DNA from: GCA-003244245 sp963822695
Lineage (GTDB): Bacteria; Actinomycetota; Actinomycetes; Mycobacteriales; Pseudonocardiaceae
Direction of reading: 5' to 3'
Assembly (NCBI GenBank): GCA_963822695.1
Contig: CAWGJH010000001.1
Location: 1 to 64,000 of the forward strand
DNA: 64,000 bases
The position numbers and the translations under genes were made by a program. The notes beneath the pieces were generated by a model. It had not been told where the DNA came from. It made no database searches and was given only the letters and a program-made list of their open reading frames with translations. This document shows, piece after piece, positions 9,120-17,192 of this stretch; the stretch's first letter is position 1, and each line of letters begins with the position of its first letter.

Positions 9120-9524
9120 TCAACCAGGCGCTGGGTGATCTCCCTGGCTCGTCCGACCGAACAAGTTGACGATGTCCTTCGCCGGAATGTCCGTCTCCTG
9201 GGTCAGGTCAGGGCCCGAGGATCGCTCGAATCTGGTCCGCGGCCGCTTCGCGACTCGTTCGTCGAGGACCGCGATCGGCTCGTCGGCACCGGCGAACCAG
9301 CCGGGCCCGACCGTGAACGGCGCACCGGTCAACGCGACGCCGACCGGCCCGAGATCGCACAGGATCGCGTCACCGGACAACCGTTCGGAGACGACTTCGA
9401 CGATGATGTACTGGCCTCGGATACGGTTGTAGCCGTCGCTGGAGACGACCAGACACAGCATCCCACCGGGCAGCACCGAGCCTGACGGGGCGTTCCAGAC
9501 CTCGCCGAATCGGGGAATCGCCAT
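9120..9524 (-). CDS. MazF/PemK-like toxin, second module
   Basis: The 134-residue protein (MAIPRFGEVWNAPSG..., then LCLVVSSDGYN) has the MazF/PemK-like barrel N-terminus; the family comprises mRNA interferases. It overlaps the stop of the upstream antitoxin gene in a TGATG arrangement, so the two are translationally coupled. The extended C-terminus (IVNLFGRTSQGD) is the part duplicated at 2545-2677. Confidence 0.75.
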   Translation of the reverse strand: MAIPRFGEVWNAPSGSVLPGGMLCLVVSSDGYNRIRGQYIIVEVVSERLSGDAILCDLGPVGVALTGAPFTVGPGWFAGADEPIAVLDERVAKRPRTRFERSSGPDLTQETDIPAKDIVNLFGRTSQGDHPAPG

Positions 9525-9760
9525 CAGCCAACCGCTCGGCGCCGCGCGATGAGAGCAGCGGTGACCGCGGTTGCGCGGTCTGGGGTGTACCCGGCCGCGT
9601 TCAGGGTTGCACTGTCGGCCGCGATCCGCCGCCGCAGATCATCGCGGCGCACCAGCCGCGCCAGATACGCCGACCGGTCCATGCCTTCCTCCTCGGCTCG
9701 CCGCGCGAGGATGGCCAGCGTCTCGTCGTCAAACGACACAGAGGTTTTCCGCCCAGCCAT
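9524..9760 (-). CDS. Ribbon-helix-helix antitoxin, second module
   Basis: The 78-residue protein starts MAGRKTSVSFDDETLAILAR, a clear ribbon-helix-helix pattern (strand, then two helices). Its C-terminal half should wrap the toxin. It precedes the toxin with overlapping stop and start. The ATG chosen begins the recognisable domain; upstream extension of the frame has no support. Confidence 0.8.
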   Translation of the reverse strand: MAGRKTSVSFDDETLAILARRAEEEGMDRSAYLARLVRRDDLRRRIAADSATLNAAGYTPDRATAVTAALIARRRAVG

Positions 9761-9869
9761 ACCGCTGAGCATACCCCCGAGGGCGGTAGATACCGGCGGA
9801 CAGAGGTCTGATGCGAGCCGCGAGGGCGGGGATGCCGATGCCGTGTTCTGACAGCACCTTGTCCATGAA

Positions 9870-9909
9870 GCAGCCGGGACACCCGAAGGTGTCCCGGCTG
9901 CGTCTGTCT
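9870..9909. terminator. Strong hairpin terminator
   Basis: A 14-base perfect stem (GCAGCCGGGACACC and its complement) with a CGAA loop is followed on the plus strand by GTCTGTCTT. It separates the toxin-antitoxin unit from the NAD(P)-binding gene and could stop transcription in either direction. Confidence 0.7.
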
Positions 9910-9968
9910 TGGTGAGCGATCCGTCCTGTCCGCCCCTCACTCGGTGGTTCCGCTGAAGGGGGGCTGGT

Positions 9969-10700
9969 TCAGGAGAGCCAGTCGGTGTAGTGGGTGGGGG
10001 CAATGCGGGCATCGTTTCGGGCGGTGAGGACGTCGCCGTGGACGGCGGCGAACATGCCGGCGGTGTCATCGGTGACGACAGAGCGCCCGTCGCTCTTGGC
10101 GGTCAGGGTGAGCTGGCCGAGTTCGTCGAGGGGGTAGACGTCGGGACCTGCGATGTTGACGACGCCGTTCAGAGGGCTGGCTGCGGCGACTTCGGCGACA
10201 ATGCTGGAGACATCTGCGGCGGCGATCGGCTGGATTGGCGTGCGTGGCAGGCGGACGGTGTCGCCGTCGGTGGTCATGGGCAGGGTCGCGTCCATGAACT
10301 CCATGAACTGCGTGGCGCGGACGATGGAATATGGGATCGGCCCGGCCTTGAGGATGTCTTCCTGAAGCACCTTCGCCCGGTAGTAATCCAGATCGGGCAC
10401 TTGGTCCACGCCGACGATCGAGAGGATGACGAAGTGCCCGACCCCGGCCTTCTCGCTCGCGGCAAGAAGGTTGTCCATCGAAGTCTGGAAGAAGGCGAGC
10501 GAGGTGTCGTCGAAGGTCGGGGAATTCGTCAGGTTGATGACGACGTCGGCGCCCGCCACGGCCGCCTCCAGCCCCTGGCCAGTGATGATGTCCACGCCTG
10601 TGGACAGGGAGTGCGGTACGGCTTGGTGCCCGGCCGCGTTCAGGTTCTCCACGACCCGTGACCCGATCAGCCCGGTTCCGCCGATGACCGCGAACTTCAT
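9969..10700 (-). CDS. NmrA/atypical SDR NAD(P)-binding protein
   Basis: The 243-residue protein begins MKFAVIGGTGLIGSRVVENL, the GxxGxxG dinucleotide-binding motif of atypical short-chain dehydrogenases and NmrA-like proteins. It continues with VINLTNSP, then FVILSIVGVD and YYRAKVLQE (a Y...K pair placed as in SDR active sites). Members serve as NAD(P)H sensors or quinone/sugar reductases; the substrate here is unknown. It is monocistronic, between a hairpin terminator and a 290-base gap, with no visible operator. Confidence 0.8.
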   Translation of the reverse strand: MKFAVIGGTGLIGSRVVENLNAAGHQAVPHSLSTGVDIITGQGLEAAVAGADVVINLTNSPTFDDTSLAFFQTSMDNLLAASEKAGVGHFVILSIVGVDQVPDLDYYRAKVLQEDILKAGPIPYSIVRATQFMEFMDATLPMTTDGDTVRLPRTPIQPIAAADVSSIVAEVAAASPLNGVVNIAGPDVYPLDELGQLTLTAKSDGRSVVTDDTAGMFAAVHGDVLTARNDARIAPTHYTDWLS

Positions 10701-10993
10701 GGCATGCGCCTTCTTTCGATGATTGGTGCCCCATATACAGCTTATGAGGCTCTGATTGCTATGGGGACGGCGCTCTGGCCGGCATCAGCACCTGGCTGAG
10801 TGCAGCGCGAGCAGCCCGTGCGGCCGGTCCAGCGCCCGCTCGCACGGCTCGGACCTGCCGAACGCTGGGTGAACCGGGCATGCGATTGCAGTGCTAACAC
10901 TCGACGAACGTGACCGTCTCGTCGAGCGGTGCCCGGCCCGTGCGGGCGTGCTTGACAACCCTAGATAACGGTGGTGCCGGCGTCGCCGGGCTC

Positions 10994-11872
10994 CTAGGGT
11001 GTGGCGGTTGCGGTGCGGTAGAACTCGGCTGCGGTGACGGTGGCGGGGACGTCGAGTTCGGCGGCGACCGCGGTGATCGCGGTGGCGCCGACGGCGAGGT
11101 CGGCTTGGCCGTCGGTGGTGAAATACGGTGCGATGAACGTCTCGCAGTGGGCTCGGACTTCGTCTGCGGTGTGTCGGCCGAGGAACGTCTGGATGTGCCG
11201 CACCGTGGTGTCGGGTTCGTTGTGGATCACCTGCAGGGCGCGCCGGTGGGCTCGTAGGACGGCCTGGACCGCGGGGTCGTCCGGGTGGATGTAGGTGGGG
11301 TCGAGGGCCACGCCTACGGTGGGGATCTGGAAGTGGTCGCCGACCCAGGCCAGCACCTGCCAGCCGTGCTCGGCGGCTATCGCCTCCGGTGCCATGGTGC
11401 TGCCGACCAGGGCGGCGTCGATCCTGCCGTCGTGCAGCCAGCGCAGGTCCATGCCGTAGTCGCCGGGCGGGCGGACGATGGTGTGGATGTCGCGGTCCGG
11501 GTCGAGGCCGGCCTGGCGCAACACGATCCGGGCGAAGCACCCGGGTGCGGTATGGGGGGCGTGTACCGCCAGCCGTCGGCCGGCCAGGTCGGCCAGGGAG
11601 GTCAGGCCGGGGCGGGCGAGGAACCAGAACAGCGGGCGGTGGGTGTTGACATTGAGTGCGACCCAGGGGGTGCCATCGGCCAGTCGGGACAGCAGTGCCC
11701 GGCCGAGCCCGATGGTGGCGCCGTGGCGCAGCCGCTCCTCGTCCCAGGAGCAGCCGTCGCGCAGCGCGACGTGGACGCCCTCGTCGGCGTAGTAGCCCTG
11801 CTGGTCGGCGATGTAGGCGACCAGTTCCTCGTGCAGGCCCCGCCCGACGTAGGCGAGATCGATCGTGTACAT
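10994..11872 (-). CDS. NMT1/THI5-like periplasmic-binding-fold protein without signal peptide
   Basis: The 292-residue protein has the two-lobed fold of SsuA/THI5-like binding proteins (N-terminal LAYVGRGLHEELVAYIADQQ, middle LADLAGRRLAVHAP and LRQAGLDPDRDI). Relatives bind alkylsulfonates, nitrate or pyrimidines as transporter subunits, or act as biosynthetic enzymes. It starts MYTIDLAYVG with no signal peptide or lipobox, and no ABC permease or ATPase is nearby, so a cytoplasmic catalytic or sensing role is more likely than transport. It lies downstream of the TetR-SDR pair on the same strand with a 157-base gap. Confidence 0.75.
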   Translation of the reverse strand: MYTIDLAYVGRGLHEELVAYIADQQGYYADEGVHVALRDGCSWDEERLRHGATIGLGRALLSRLADGTPWVALNVNTHRPLFWFLARPGLTSLADLAGRRLAVHAPHTAPGCFARIVLRQAGLDPDRDIHTIVRPPGDYGMDLRWLHDGRIDAALVGSTMAPEAIAAEHGWQVLAWVGDHFQIPTVGVALDPTYIHPDDPAVQAVLRAHRRALQVIHNEPDTTVRHIQTFLGRHTADEVRAHCETFIAPYFTTDGQADLAVGATAITAVAAELDVPATVTAAEFYRTATATP

Positions 11873-12029
11873 GAACGTTTTTCCTTGATCGTGTCACCGC
11901 CATGCGCCCGCGCGTGCCGCGGGCCCGGCCGCTGCGGCCCATGGTGCTGAGGTGACGGTGTGCCGGATGCGGTCCGGCTGTCGGCCGGACCGCGACGGTA
12001 TGGCCCCGTGTGCGCAGGAGAGCGGGGCG

Positions 12030-12785
12030 TCAGTACATGGACATCCCGCCGTTGACCGCGGCCGTGGTGCCGGTCATGAAGGCGTTGTCCTCGCTGGCGT
12101 AGAAGGCGACCACGTGGGCGACGTCGCCCGGGCATGCCAGGCGGCCCAGGGGGGTAGCGGCCACCTGCCGCTGCTTGTGCTCCTCGTCGAACACATCCGC
12201 CATGCGGGTGTCCTCCACCGGACCGGGCTCGACGACGTTGACCGTGATGCCCCGCGGGCCCAGTTCCTGGGCGAGGTACCGGGCGAACTGCGCCAGTGCG
12301 GCCTTGGCCGTGCCCAGTGCGATCATGCCCTCCCGGGGCCGACGGCTCAGGCCGGTACCGAGATAGATGATGCGTCCCCAACCCTGTTCGGTCATGGCGG
12401 GTAGGACGGCTTTGGTGACCGCGAACGCCGCACGCATCTCGTCGTCGAGCTTGCCGCCCAGTTCTTCCCACGTCATCTCCTGGAACGGCTTGATCACATA
12501 CGGGGTGAGCGCGTTGTGCACGAGCACGTCGATGCCGCCCCATGCGGCCTGGACCTGCTCGATCATGCTCTCGACCGCCGCTGCCTCGCGCACGTCGGCC
12601 CGCACGGCCATGGCCTGGCCGCCCGCGGCCTCGATGCCGGCCACGACCTCCTCGGCTGCCGTGCCGCTGCGGAGGTAGTCGACCACCACGCGCATCCCTC
12701 GCGCGGCCAGAAGACGCGCGGTGGCCGCACCGATTCCGCTGCTGGCCCCTGTCACCAATGCCACCCTGCCGGTTGCCCCAGTCAC
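12030..12785 (-). CDS. FabG-like short-chain dehydrogenase lacking the usual Tyr
   Basis: The 251-residue protein is of classical SDR length, with TGASSGIG for NAD(P) binding near residue 13 and VNVVEPGPV after the active site. The expected Y-x-x-x-K reads LGTAK, so the catalytic Tyr is Leu, and the Ser-bearing strand reads IYLGTG. Oxidoreductase activity by the standard mechanism is therefore doubtful. Its GTG start overlaps the TetR stop (GTGA), so the two genes are coupled. Confidence 0.8.
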   Translation of the reverse strand: MTGATGRVALVTGASSGIGAATARLLAARGMRVVVDYLRSGTAAEEVVAGIEAAGGQAMAVRADVREAAAVESMIEQVQAAWGGIDVLVHNALTPYVIKPFQEMTWEELGGKLDDEMRAAFAVTKAVLPAMTEQGWGRIIYLGTGLSRRPREGMIALGTAKAALAQFARYLAQELGPRGITVNVVEPGPVEDTRMADVFDEEHKQRQVAATPLGRLACPGDVAHVVAFYASEDNAFMTGTTAAVNGGMSMY

Positions 12786-13471
12786 GGGCTCACCTCCTGC
12801 TCATCATCGCGGGCCCTCGGCATGACCGCCCGGAGTTGTTCATCATCGATGCCGGGGTGTGCTGAGCGGATCGCCCCGTAGAGCACGGTGTCAACGGCCG
12901 CCCGCAGCAGATCGGCCGCGGTCCAGTCGAGTTCGCGCGGCAACCGCGAGGTGAGCAGCCGCTCCAACGCGCCGCGGGTGATCTCACTCAGCAGCTCAGG
13001 CGGCGCCGCCAGCAGTCCCCGCCGGTGCCCGTCCCGGAACAGCTCGTCGAGCCGCCGGTAGACCACCGCGTCCACACGCTGCTCCACGTACTGGCGCAGC
13101 ATCGCATCGCCCCGCCCCGTCGCGAGCTGAGCCGCGCCGATCCGCCCGAGCTCACTGCCTGCCGCGATCAGGAACCGCTGTACCCGCACACCGAACGGCT
13201 GCCCTTCCGCGTCCTCGGCCGCCGCCACCAGCGTGCGCTCCACCGCCGCGAACCGCCGATCCGCCACCGCGGCCAGCAGGCTGCGCTTGTCCGGGAAATG
13301 ACGGTAGATCGTCTTCTTGCTCATCCCGAGCTCACGAGCGAGATCGTCCATGCTCACCCGCGCGAAACCCGGCGCGAAGAACAGCCGACCGGCCGCCTCC
13401 ACGATCACCTCAGCACGCTGCCCGTCACCCTCGGAAACTTGAGAAACTGATTTAGTTTCCATTGTTCCCAT
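12782..13471 (-). CDS. TetR-family transcriptional regulator
   Basis: The 229-residue protein has the N-terminal TetR helix-turn-helix (VSMDDLARELGMSKKTIYRH near residue 40) and an all-helical ligand-binding C-terminal half. GGGGAG lies 6 bases before the chosen ATG. It is the first gene of a TetR-SDR-(NMT1-like) set and probably controls that set. No clear palindromic operator was found upstream. Confidence 0.85.
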   Translation of the reverse strand: MGTMETKSVSQVSEGDGQRAEVIVEAAGRLFFAPGFARVSMDDLARELGMSKKTIYRHFPDKRSLLAAVADRRFAAVERTLVAAAEDAEGQPFGVRVQRFLIAAGSELGRIGAAQLATGRGDAMLRQYVEQRVDAVVYRRLDELFRDGHRRGLLAAPPELLSEITRGALERLLTSRLPRELDWTAADLLRAAVDTVLYGAIRSAHPGIDDEQLRAVMPRARDDEQEVSP

Positions 13472-13764
13472 GGTGGCTCCCCGCCCCTACGCTGTCAAGG
13501 CACGCCTTCCGGGCATGCGGGGCTACGTCGAGTCCAGCCGAGATACCTGTAAGGCCTCCCCGTAGTTTCCGGCGAAGGAACAACGATTCAGTGTTGATCT
13601 CCTCCCAGGAAGGATGCGCAGGTCGTCGAGAGCGATCGCCGTGGACGCCGGTGATCGCTGGGTCTGGGTTCTGATACTTGCCAGTATCAGTAGTAACGTC
13701 CGGCACGGAAATCAGTGGTCTCCGTGCGGAATCGGGTCATCGGTACTCGGCTGCTTCGTGGGTC

Positions 13765-14812
13765 TTACGCGTTGACCGGGCTGTGGTAGCGGACGCTGGT
13801 GCGACGCCATTCGCGGTTGCCACCCAGCCACGCCCACACCCCGCCCAGGAAACGTCGCAACACCGGAGAACCGATCACACCCAGCGTGGCCGCCGATAAT
13901 TCAAAAGTGCGCATCAGCTCGTTATGGATGGCGACGCTGCGCTCGATCACCTCCCGCATCGAGCAGTCCTCCTCCGCCGCGATCAACGTCGGAAGAGCGA
14001 AGTCGAGACCGTCACCGCGGTCCTCCCTGACCATCGAGTACAGGTCGTTGATCAACGTGCCCGCGAGATTGGCCGCTTTGACAGCGCGCCGGACCCCGGT
14101 TGCGAGTACTCGCTGACCGGCAACTCGTAACCACTGACCGGGTCGATCAGCGCGATGCACGACATGAAGCTGTTGATCTCTCGGACCACCAGATACGCCC
14201 CCACCGGCGGGACCCGCCCAGCGTTGCGCCAGCCCCCCTCGGCGTCAAAAGCCACGAACAACTCGGCGCTGTCGTAGCACCAGCGGGCCATCTGCGCCGA
14301 CGTGGCGTACTGGGACATGTGCCCGACAGCCGAGCACAACCCGACCAGAACCAGGTCCTGCCCCATGACCTGCTCCAACCCCGGGGCGTAGCGGGTCGCC
14401 AGATGGGCCGAATCCAGCGCGGTCATGGCGATCACCAGCCACGGAGCGAGCAACCGCGGAGCGGCGCCCGCAGCGGCGTCATCACAGTAGCGATCGCCCA
14501 CAGCCCACTCCACCAGCACGCACTTTCCCGCCGCGAGCAGCCGATCAGGATCGCCGGTTTCGGGGTAAGCATCCTCAGACGCCCGAAGTTGGCCACGCGG
14601 AGGTGGTCGAGCTGACCGGCATAGATCCCGACCTGCCTGGCCCAAGCGACCAAGCGACCGTTGACCTCCTCACCCAGCGCTTCATCATCACGGACCGCTC
14701 CGGGGCAGTACAACCACGGCGCCGACCTATCGTCGGTGGCGCGTTCGAATGGCCGGAACACAGCGGTGCCCAACCCCGTGGGTCCGCGCACGAATCGATC
14801 CAAACTCGACAC
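13765..14812 (-). pseudogene. Terpene synthase (2-methylisoborneol-synthase-like), frameshifted
   Basis: Three consecutive frames together spell a class I terpene cyclase of about 345 residues. The N-terminal third (MSSLDRFVRGPTGLGTAVF) shifts near 14560 to a middle third with GDRYCDDAAAGAAP, the aspartate-rich metal site. A second shift near 14105 leads to the C-terminal third with NDLYSMVRE, the NSE metal-binding motif. The arrangement resembles terpene cyclases packaged in family-2 encapsulins, but no encapsulin gene is present. Two frameshifts rule out a full-length product. Confidence 0.8.
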
Positions 14813-15281
14813 CGGTTACCGCACGATCAGCCTGGAGGCGACGTGAACTGACGGGGCCAACAAGGCTGCCACCACGCGCACCAGTTCATGGCTAGCCGTG
14901 GGCGCGAACACGCCGGAGGTCAACGACACCTACGCACTCTCCTTGATGAGGCCGGGTATGAGCGATGATGCGGGTTACGAGCGATGATGCGGGTTGCGAG
15001 CGTCAACAGGTAGGCGCGCTGCGCGATCCAAAGGGGCAGTCGTCACGGACTCCAACCTGCCCTAGCACGTGTGACCGGAACATCCGTCACCCGTCAGAGT
15101 AGCCGTGACAGCACCACTGATCACCAGCTCTCGTCAACCGATTCACCAGGCTCATTAATCCACAGTGGACGAGGGTTCAGAACCGAGACGGGCTGCGGGG
15201 GTCGGTCTGATACCCCTATGGATGTCAAGCCGTCCAGGGCACTGCGGTTCGGGTGGGGGACCGGGGAAAATCGGGGGGAGG
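14813..15281. other. Intergenic, with a short tandem repeat and an ISKra4-type end
   Basis: No gene is seen. A 19-base unit (gagcgatgatgcgggttac) is repeated directly with one mismatch at 14960-14998. At 15259-15280 lies gaccggggaaaatcgggggg, which looks like the terminal repeat of the ISKra4-type remnant that follows and resembles the MITE ends at 3688 and 3851. Confidence 0.5.
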
Positions 15282-15373
15282 TTACGCGGCCAGCTTCTGG
15301 TGGCCGGTGGTGTGGGTGAAGTTGGGGTACCAGCGCCGGTAGTCCTTGGTGAGGGTGTCGTTGAGGACTCGGG
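15282..15373 (-). mobile_element. ISKra4-type transposase, last 29 codons only
   Basis: The minus strand encodes RVLNDTLTKDYRRWYPNFTH then TTGHQKLAA and a stop. It aligns by eye with the C-terminus of the neighbouring transposase (VLNNDLATHFKRWYPGFTHH), so it is the scrap of a second, diverged ISKra4-type element. Confidence 0.7.
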
Positions 15374-15507
15374 AGAGCGGGACAAAGGGGGAGACAGCGC
15401 TCACCGCTGGCTGCGGGCTGAACTCCTTTGCCTCTGCCCGTTTTGCCCCGCTCTGGACTAGGAGACTGTTCGGATCTGGGGGAGATCATCTACCTGAGAG
15501 GGGTGGG

Positions 15508-16778
15508 CTATGCGGTGAGCTCGACCGGGCCGCTGTGGTGGGTGAAGCCCGGATACCACCGCTTAAAGTGGGTGGCCAGGTCGTTGTTCAGTACCTGGGT
15601 GCGAACCTGGAGGAAGAGCTGGGCCCCGGTCGGTGACCAGCGCATTTGCTGCTTTTTGACCATCCGCTTGGAGACCACTTGGTTCACCGTGGACTCCACG
15701 AACGCCGAGGAGATGACCTCCCCACAGCGGTGGCGCTCACCGTAGTTGGGGATCCACGCGGTGTTGGCCCGGATGTATCCGGCGAACTCGGTCAGGTACT
15801 TGGCGAGCTTGCGTTGCGCTTCTCCTGGATCTTCGCTGTCCAGGTCGTCTTCGAGCCAGGACAGCACCCGCTCGGCGCGGAAGGTGTTGCCGTGCACAGT
15901 AGCCACGTGAGCCGTTCCAACTCCTTGGCGACCTGATCCCGATCGACGCGGTCTTCCGTCTCGTCCTTCTCCGGGGTGGGCAGGGACTTGGTCGTGTTCA
16001 TCATGACGGTCAGCCGCATGCTGATGTGGAACCAGTCCAGGTAGTGCTCCGCCATTAGTGGGTAGAGGTACAGGGGCAGGTGAGGGATGTCTTCGCCATC
16101 ATCGGTGAGGAAGGTGATGGACTGGTTGGCCGCCATGCCCTGGGCGCAGAGGACCTCGAACAGGCGCCGTCGTGGTTTGGTCTCGATCTTCTGGACGAAC
16201 GCGAAGCACTTCGCCTCGCCGTCGGTGGGCATGCTCTTGCCCGCGACCACTTCGAACCAGCCGTCGTTGCGCGAGGTCTGGGTGGCGGAGTGGACATAGC
16301 CGCCGTCCAGGCCCACGGTCAGTGGCATGCCGGGGCGGGGCAGTGCGTCCCAGTCCCGTGGGCAGCCCCCTACCCCCGCGGTGTCTTCCGCCCCGAGTTC
16401 GGCTTCCAGTCGGGTGGCGAGTTGGTGGAGTTGCGCGCGGACCCCCGAGGGATGCAGCCTCCGCCCGAGCGGGAGGACTTCCCCCAGCAGGGCGCCGGCC
16501 TGCGCGTAGGACATCACGGCGGCGAACCGAGCCTGCAGATAGACCAGTTCGGGGGTGGCGTGCTCGGCCAGGGCTGTGGCCAGAGGGCTGAAGGAGGTGC
16601 TCGCGGCGCGCTGGCACGGGCAGCTGAGCCAGCGGGGACCCTCAACATCGAGTGTCCCGAACAGGGTCCGCAGGGTGATCTTCTTGGTGTCCTTGTGCCG
16701 AGAGGCCCGACCGCAGTGCGCACAGCAGCGGCGCTGGGCACTCTCCTCGCCGGGACCCCCTGCCGATGTCCCGGGGAG
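15508..16778 (-). pseudogene. ISKra4-family transposase, frameshifted
   Basis: The zinc-finger-like CAHCGRAS and LRTLFGTLDVEGPRW at the N-terminal side, GLDGGYVHS (first catalytic Asp region), and the C-terminal RWYPGFTHH together mark an ISKra4-type transposase. The reading frame is open upstream only to a TAG at 16779-16781 with no start codon. It shifts near 15900 (LLCTAT continues as VHGNTFRAERVLSWL in another frame). Both defects make it inactive. Confidence 0.75.
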
Positions 16779-16858
16779 CTACCCCAGAGCGTTAACCTCG
16801 GCGAGGAGGGTGACTCCAGGCTCCTGGCTTACCCTTCTCGCCGCGCCGGAGTGCGCCC

Positions 16859-17146
16859 TTAGCTAGCGCGGTAGCGGCGTATCGGAACCCGCCCACCTTC
16901 GGCCAGCACACCCTCGGCGCGCAGCCGGGCCAGTTGCTTGGCGGCGAGGTGCGGCGCGGGGGTGCCATCGGCGCGCAGCACTCGGTGCCAGGGCAGGTCG
17001 TGGCCGTCCTCGGCGAGGATCCGGCCCACCAGCCGGGCCCGGCCCGGCAGCCCGGCGCGGGCCGCGACCTCTCCATAGGCCAGTACCGAGCCCGCCGGGA
17101 TAGCCGCGACCACGCCGCGCACCCGCTCCAGATCCTCGCCGTCCAT
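16859..17146 (-). CDS. Alkyltransferase-like (ATL/MGMT-like) DNA repair protein
   Basis: The 95-residue protein corresponds to the DNA-binding domain of O6-alkylguanine-DNA alkyltransferase, with IPAGSVLAYGEVAARAG and the active-site region PWHRVLRADG. Trp replaces the acceptor Cys of PCHR, the hallmark of ATL proteins, which bind O6-alkylguanine without transferring the alkyl group and can hand lesions to nucleotide excision repair. GGGAGG is 9 bases before the chosen ATG; an ATG 9 bases earlier overlaps it. It is divergent from adnA, as in mycobacteria, where an MGMT-like gene is close to adnA. Confidence 0.85.
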   Translation of the reverse strand: MDGEDLERVRGVVAAIPAGSVLAYGEVAARAGLPGRARLVGRILAEDGHDLPWHRVLRADGTPAPHLAAKQLARLRAEGVLAEGGRVPIRRYRAS

Positions 17147-17192
17147 TGCCGCCATCCTCCCGCGCCACGTTCTGTCAGAGCGGCGTGGTTGC

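Noticed and set aside
14960..14998. Two tandem 19-base repeats as a CRISPR or iteron array
   Set aside because: Only two adjacent units with no spacers, and no cas or replication gene nearby.
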